Shown here one piece after another: positions 34,196 to 36,511 of a stretch of DNA of 36,511 bases (positions are counted from its first letter, which is position 1; every line of letters begins with the position of its first letter). Position numbers and translations under genes: made by a program. The stretch lies in the NCBI GenBank assembly GCA_011049175.1, contig DSCJ01000088.1, positions 1-36,511 on the forward strand. The letters are read 5' to 3'. The notes below the pieces were generated by a model. That model was not told where the DNA came from. It made no database searches and worked only from the letters and a program-made list of their open reading frames with translations. The DNA comes from Bacteroidota bacterium. Lineage in GTDB: Bacteria; Bacteroidota; Bacteroidia; Bacteroidales; VadinHA17.

Positions 34196-34228
34196 CAAAC
34201 ATAAGCTCCCGGCCACCATGCCGGCAGG
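34196..34228 (-). promoter_or_regulatory. Promoter-like element before the DoxX gene
   Basis: Minus strand TATGTTTG (revcomp of 34196-34203) matches TAnnTTTG exactly, about 22 nt before the ATG. The -33 position reads CCTG, two bases off TTTG. It could drive the DoxX and oxidoreductase genes apart from the DUF1080 genes upstream. Confidence 0.45.
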
Positions 34229-34234
34229 AATTTG

Positions 34235-34891
34235 TTATTTATCAAGTGTTTTTATTCGAATATGCCTGTATTTAATCTTTCCATTGCTTGTCCTGCATAC
34301 CTGAAGGGCAATGGATCCCCTGCCCTTTTCAATCCTGCCATCTTTCAGGCTGATCATTCTTTTTCCGTTCAGCCATACCTTCACCCGGTTCTTTTTTACT
34401 TTCAGACGAAACTGGTTCCATTTGCCGGGCACAGGATATATTTTCCGGCGGGGTGGCAGGGTTTCCAGCCAACCTCTGCCGTGGGTTTCCAGAATTCCCG
34501 AAGTATCCTCAGGGGATGTAGCCAGCACAGCCTGCCAACCCATGATGTCCTTCCCGTCGGTGGCGGACCGAAAAAATATCCCGGCAGCCGATTCCTCTTC
34601 CGGAAAAAATTCAAGGGACAGTTCAAAATCAATAAAATGTTCACGGGTACATAAAAAACCCGGTGCGCGTCCCGAAAGACTTTCTCCCACCAGTTCTCCC
34701 TTCTCGGCATACCAGCTGCCTTCGCCGGCTTGCCGCCATCCGTCCAGGTTCACTCCATTAAACATCGAAACCCAGCCGTTTTTTTCATCCGGCAGGGTAT
34801 TGTCATCTACAGCAGGTCCCTCTACCGCGGCACACAGAATCAACCAGCCTGTCATACCAGGCAAGAGACGTCCGAAGAATGTCCGCTTCAT
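34235..34891 (-). CDS. Divergent DUF1080-like secreted protein
   Basis: 218 residues, signal peptide at residues 1-25 (LLPGMTGWLILCAAVEG). The fold signature NGWVSMFNGVNLDGWRQAG and FIDFELSLEFF, then GKWNQFRLKVKKNRVKVWLNGK, place it in the DUF1080 family. It is shorter than the other two. GGNSGI reads ESAAGIFF here, and the end lacks the Q-D-H-G motif (IALQVCRTSNGKIKYRHI). If those residues matter for catalysis it may be a binding or accessory partner instead of an enzyme. The start codon touches the stop codon of the preceding DUF1080 gene (0 nt between), so the two are coupled. Confidence 0.82.
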   Translation of the reverse strand: MKRTFFGRLLPGMTGWLILCAAVEGPAVDDNTLPDEKNGWVSMFNGVNLDGWRQAGEGSWYAEKGELVGESLSGRAPGFLCTREHFIDFELSLEFFPEEESAAGIFFRSATDGKDIMGWQAVLATSPEDTSGILETHGRGWLETLPPRRKIYPVPGKWNQFRLKVKKNRVKVWLNGKRMISLKDGRIEKGRGSIALQVCRTSNGKIKYRHIRIKTLDK

Positions 34892-35662
34892 CTACTCCAA
34901 TTCACGAATTTTGATATTCCTGAACCATACTTTGCTTCCGTGATCCTGCAGACATATATGGCCCTCCCGGGCTGTTCCGTAGCCGGGATAGTCTTTCCAT
35001 TTTCCCTGTTCCACTTTTTCCTTCCACTCATCGGTCCACAGTTCATATTCCACCACTTTCACTCCGTTTAACCAGTGTTCCACGTGTCCATCCTTCACCC
35101 GGATCATCGATTTGTTGTATTTTCCAACCGGTTTTACCCTGGGGTTGACCGGCGGGTGCATGGCATAATTGGCCCCTGTGGTCTGCCAGGGTTCCAGTTT
35201 TTCAGGAAAACCGATATCATCTATAATCTGGTATTCGGGCCCCGTGGCATAGGGAACATCATATCCCTCTTCCTTCACAAGATACATGATCCCGCTGTTC
35301 CCCCCCGGACTGATTTTCCATTCGACCAAAAATTCAAAATCACGGAATTTCTCCCGGGTAATAATATCTCCCGAAAGGTCGGTTCCTTCTCCCAGGGCAA
35401 CCAGATTACCGTCTTCAGCCACCCAACCTCCCACCAGGGAATCGGCACCGAATGATCTCCAGGCATCCAGGCTTTTTCCGTCGAACAGCAATACCCAGCC
35501 TTCTTCAATTTGTTCGGCAGTAAGGCTGTTATGCATAGCAGGCTGTTCCGTTCCGGCAATCTGTTTCTCCGTTTCCTGATGTTCAGAACGGGTTCCCTGC
35601 CGGCAGGAACAAAGAAATGTAATGGAAATCAAGGTTATGTTTATGAGAAATGCGCGGTACAT
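34892..35662 (-). CDS. DUF1080 lipoprotein, first gene of the 3-keto-glycoside operon
   Basis: 256 residues. A lipoprotein signal with lipobox TFLCSC at residues 15-20 is followed by a Glu/Gln-rich linker. The DUF1080 domain has EGWVLLFDGKSLDAWRSFG, EWKISPGGNSGIMYLV, PEYQIIDDIGFP, YNKSMIRVKDGHVEHWLNG and LQDHGSKVWFRNIKIREL. The long middle segment with HPPVNPRVKPVGKYNK is typical of the larger members. It is expected to cleave 3-keto-glycosides made by the downstream oxidoreductases. The 197 nt before 35859 contain no sure promoter; TATTTTAG (minus, 35723-35730) is one base off. No regulator gene lies in the window for this operon. Confidence 0.88.
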   Translation of the reverse strand: MYRAFLINITLISITFLCSCRQGTRSEHQETEKQIAGTEQPAMHNSLTAEQIEEGWVLLFDGKSLDAWRSFGADSLVGGWVAEDGNLVALGEGTDLSGDIITREKFRDFEFLVEWKISPGGNSGIMYLVKEEGYDVPYATGPEYQIIDDIGFPEKLEPWQTTGANYAMHPPVNPRVKPVGKYNKSMIRVKDGHVEHWLNGVKVVEYELWTDEWKEKVEQGKWKDYPGYGTAREGHICLQDHGSKVWFRNIKIRELE

Positions 35663-35766
35663 GGGATTACACTTATTTTGGATGAAACATGCATTTCCAT
35701 GGATGGCTTAAAAAAAGAAGTCCTAAAATAAGAATTATTTACGAAAAATACCGGCCGGCACCGGGG

Positions 35767-35782
35767 AATGTTCCGGAATATT
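35767..35782. promoter_or_regulatory. Imperfect palindrome in the divergent spacer
   Basis: AATGTTCCGGAATATT is palindromic except for one mismatched pair. It lies between the leftward DUF1080 operon and the rightward amrS gene, near a second palindrome CCGGCCGG (35751-35758). It could be an operator for either side; only the symmetry supports this. Confidence 0.25.
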
Positions 35783-35913
35783 TTCTTAAACATTTTCATG
35801 GGATTGTCAGGAGTTTTTTTTCATGCCTATTTTTTTTATCTTTTGGTCCGGGCAGGCAGATGTACAAACGGTCAAAATGCTCCCGGGGATTTATTGATAA
35901 AAGGCAGAAGATC

Positions 35914-36511
35914 ATGAAGAAGGAAGCTATGTACGCAGAAAAAGCAGGTGCAGATAATGTGCGTTGTTTGCTGTGCCCGCACCGATGCCTGATTAAACCC
36001 GGCAAAAGGGGAATATGCCGGGTAAGAAAGAATGTTAACGGAACCCTGGTAACCGAAACGTATGGAAAGCTTTCGGCGGTTCATATTGATCCGGTGGAAA
36101 AAAAACCCCTGTATCATTTTTACCCCGGCCGAACCATTCTTTCTGTAGGAAGCATTGGCTGCAATATGCATTGCGATTTCTGCCAGAACTGGGATATTTC
36201 TCAGTCATCGCCCGATAATTTTCACCATCTGAAAGAACACTTTCCGGAAGAGCTGGCCGAGGTGGCAGCCGAGTCGAAAGACAACATCGGAATAGCATAC
36301 ACGTACAATGAGCCTGTGGTATTTTATGAAATGATGATAGATACAGCACGGCTGGTGCATAAGAGGGGCAAAATGAATGTGGCGGTGACCAATGCATTCA
36401 TCGAACCGGACCCCCTGCAGGAACTGATCCCTCTGATGGATGCGTTCAATGTGGATTTGAAAGCCTTTGATAAGGAATTTTACAGGAAATATGCCGGTGC
36501 CAGACTGGAAC
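35914..36511 (+). CDS. amrS: AmmeMemoRadiSam system radical SAM enzyme (partial, cut by window end)
   Basis: 199 codons before the edge; the family is about 330-350 residues. The start at ATG 35914 puts MKKEAMYAEKAG at the usual family N-terminus, with VRCLLCPHRC and GKRGICRVRKN right after. An in-frame ATG at 35860 would add 18 residues and cannot be excluded. The radical SAM motif CNMHCDFC sits in GSIGCNMHCDFCQNWDISQ. TYNEPVVFYEMM and FNVDLKAF follow, all standard for AmrS. The usual partners are Memo and AMMECR1 proteins, which would lie to the right. The function of the system is not established. No clear promoter: TATCTTTT (35837-35844) lacks a TTG at the right distance. Confidence 0.9.
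   Translation, partial: MKKEAMYAEKAGADNVRCLLCPHRCLIKPGKRGICRVRKNVNGTLVTETYGKLSAVHIDPVEKKPLYHFYPGRTILSVGSIGCNMHCDFCQNWDISQSSPDNFHHLKEHFPEELAEVAAESKDNIGIAYTYNEPVVFYEMMIDTARLVHKRGKMNVAVTNAFIEPDPLQELIPLMDAFNVDLKAFDKEFYRKYAGARLE

Noticed and set aside
35510-35731. Small plus-strand gene of 73 codons upstream of amrS
   Set aside because: It runs antisense through the signal peptide of the DUF1080 gene and has no start or family features.

Overview
The window looks like a chromosomal segment of a Bacteroidota bacterium, probably of the Bacteroidales/Marinilabiliales type. Evidence: promoters of the TTTG-N19-21-TAnnTTTG type (clearest upstream of the gene at 7906), scarce Shine-Dalgarno sequences, a gingipain-type (C25) protease with a type IX secretion C-terminal domain, a two-component-regulator-type propeller sensor, and many Tat or lipoprotein exports. 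No tRNA, rRNA, CRISPR array, insertion sequence or phage gene was seen, and no gene-free stretch exceeds 300 bases.

Layout. (1) 102-6795, minus strand: a leucine/isovalerate-type catabolic operon with carboxyltransferase (mccB-like), 3-methylglutaconyl-CoA hydratase-like protein, biotin carboxylase/biotin carrier (mccA-like), an acyl-CoA dehydrogenase broken by one frameshift, and type 2 isopentenyl-diphosphate isomerase, whose start overlaps the dehydrogenase stop. It ends in two tandem terminators. (2) 7039-7632, minus: a secreted protein of unknown function. (3) 7906-13755, plus: a long KamA-family radical SAM protein with a structured leader, a class V aminotransferase of the VC1184 type, then zwf and pgl overlapping by 4 nt. 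(4) 13777-15821, minus: exported Fe-S aldo/keto reductase and a DUF6599-like secreted protein. (5) 16040-16420: small SRPBCC protein. (6) 16424-19783, minus: a propeller sensor with a PP2C/SpoIIE phosphatase output. It diverges from (7) a 1636-residue C25 protease. The protease gene overlaps an AlbA_2-domain gene, which is followed by an Asp/Glu racemase-family gene. (8) After a 102-bp nearly pure A/T spacer: HD-domain protein, ubiquitin-like/Mut7-C RNase-fold protein and a PPP-type phosphoesterase.

(9) 28669-35662, minus: the most interesting block. Seven genes, mostly exported, encode three DUF1080 proteins, a DoxX membrane protein, two Gfo/Idh/MocA oxidoreductases and a xylose-isomerase-like TIM barrel. 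This is the gene set expected for oxidation of a glycoside to a 3-keto-glycoside, elimination by a DUF1080 lyase, and processing of the keto-glycal by the TIM barrel, here probably in the cell envelope. (10) The right edge carries the 5' two thirds or so of an AmmeMemoRadiSam radical SAM gene (amrS).

All assignments rest on reading motifs by eye; no database search was possible.
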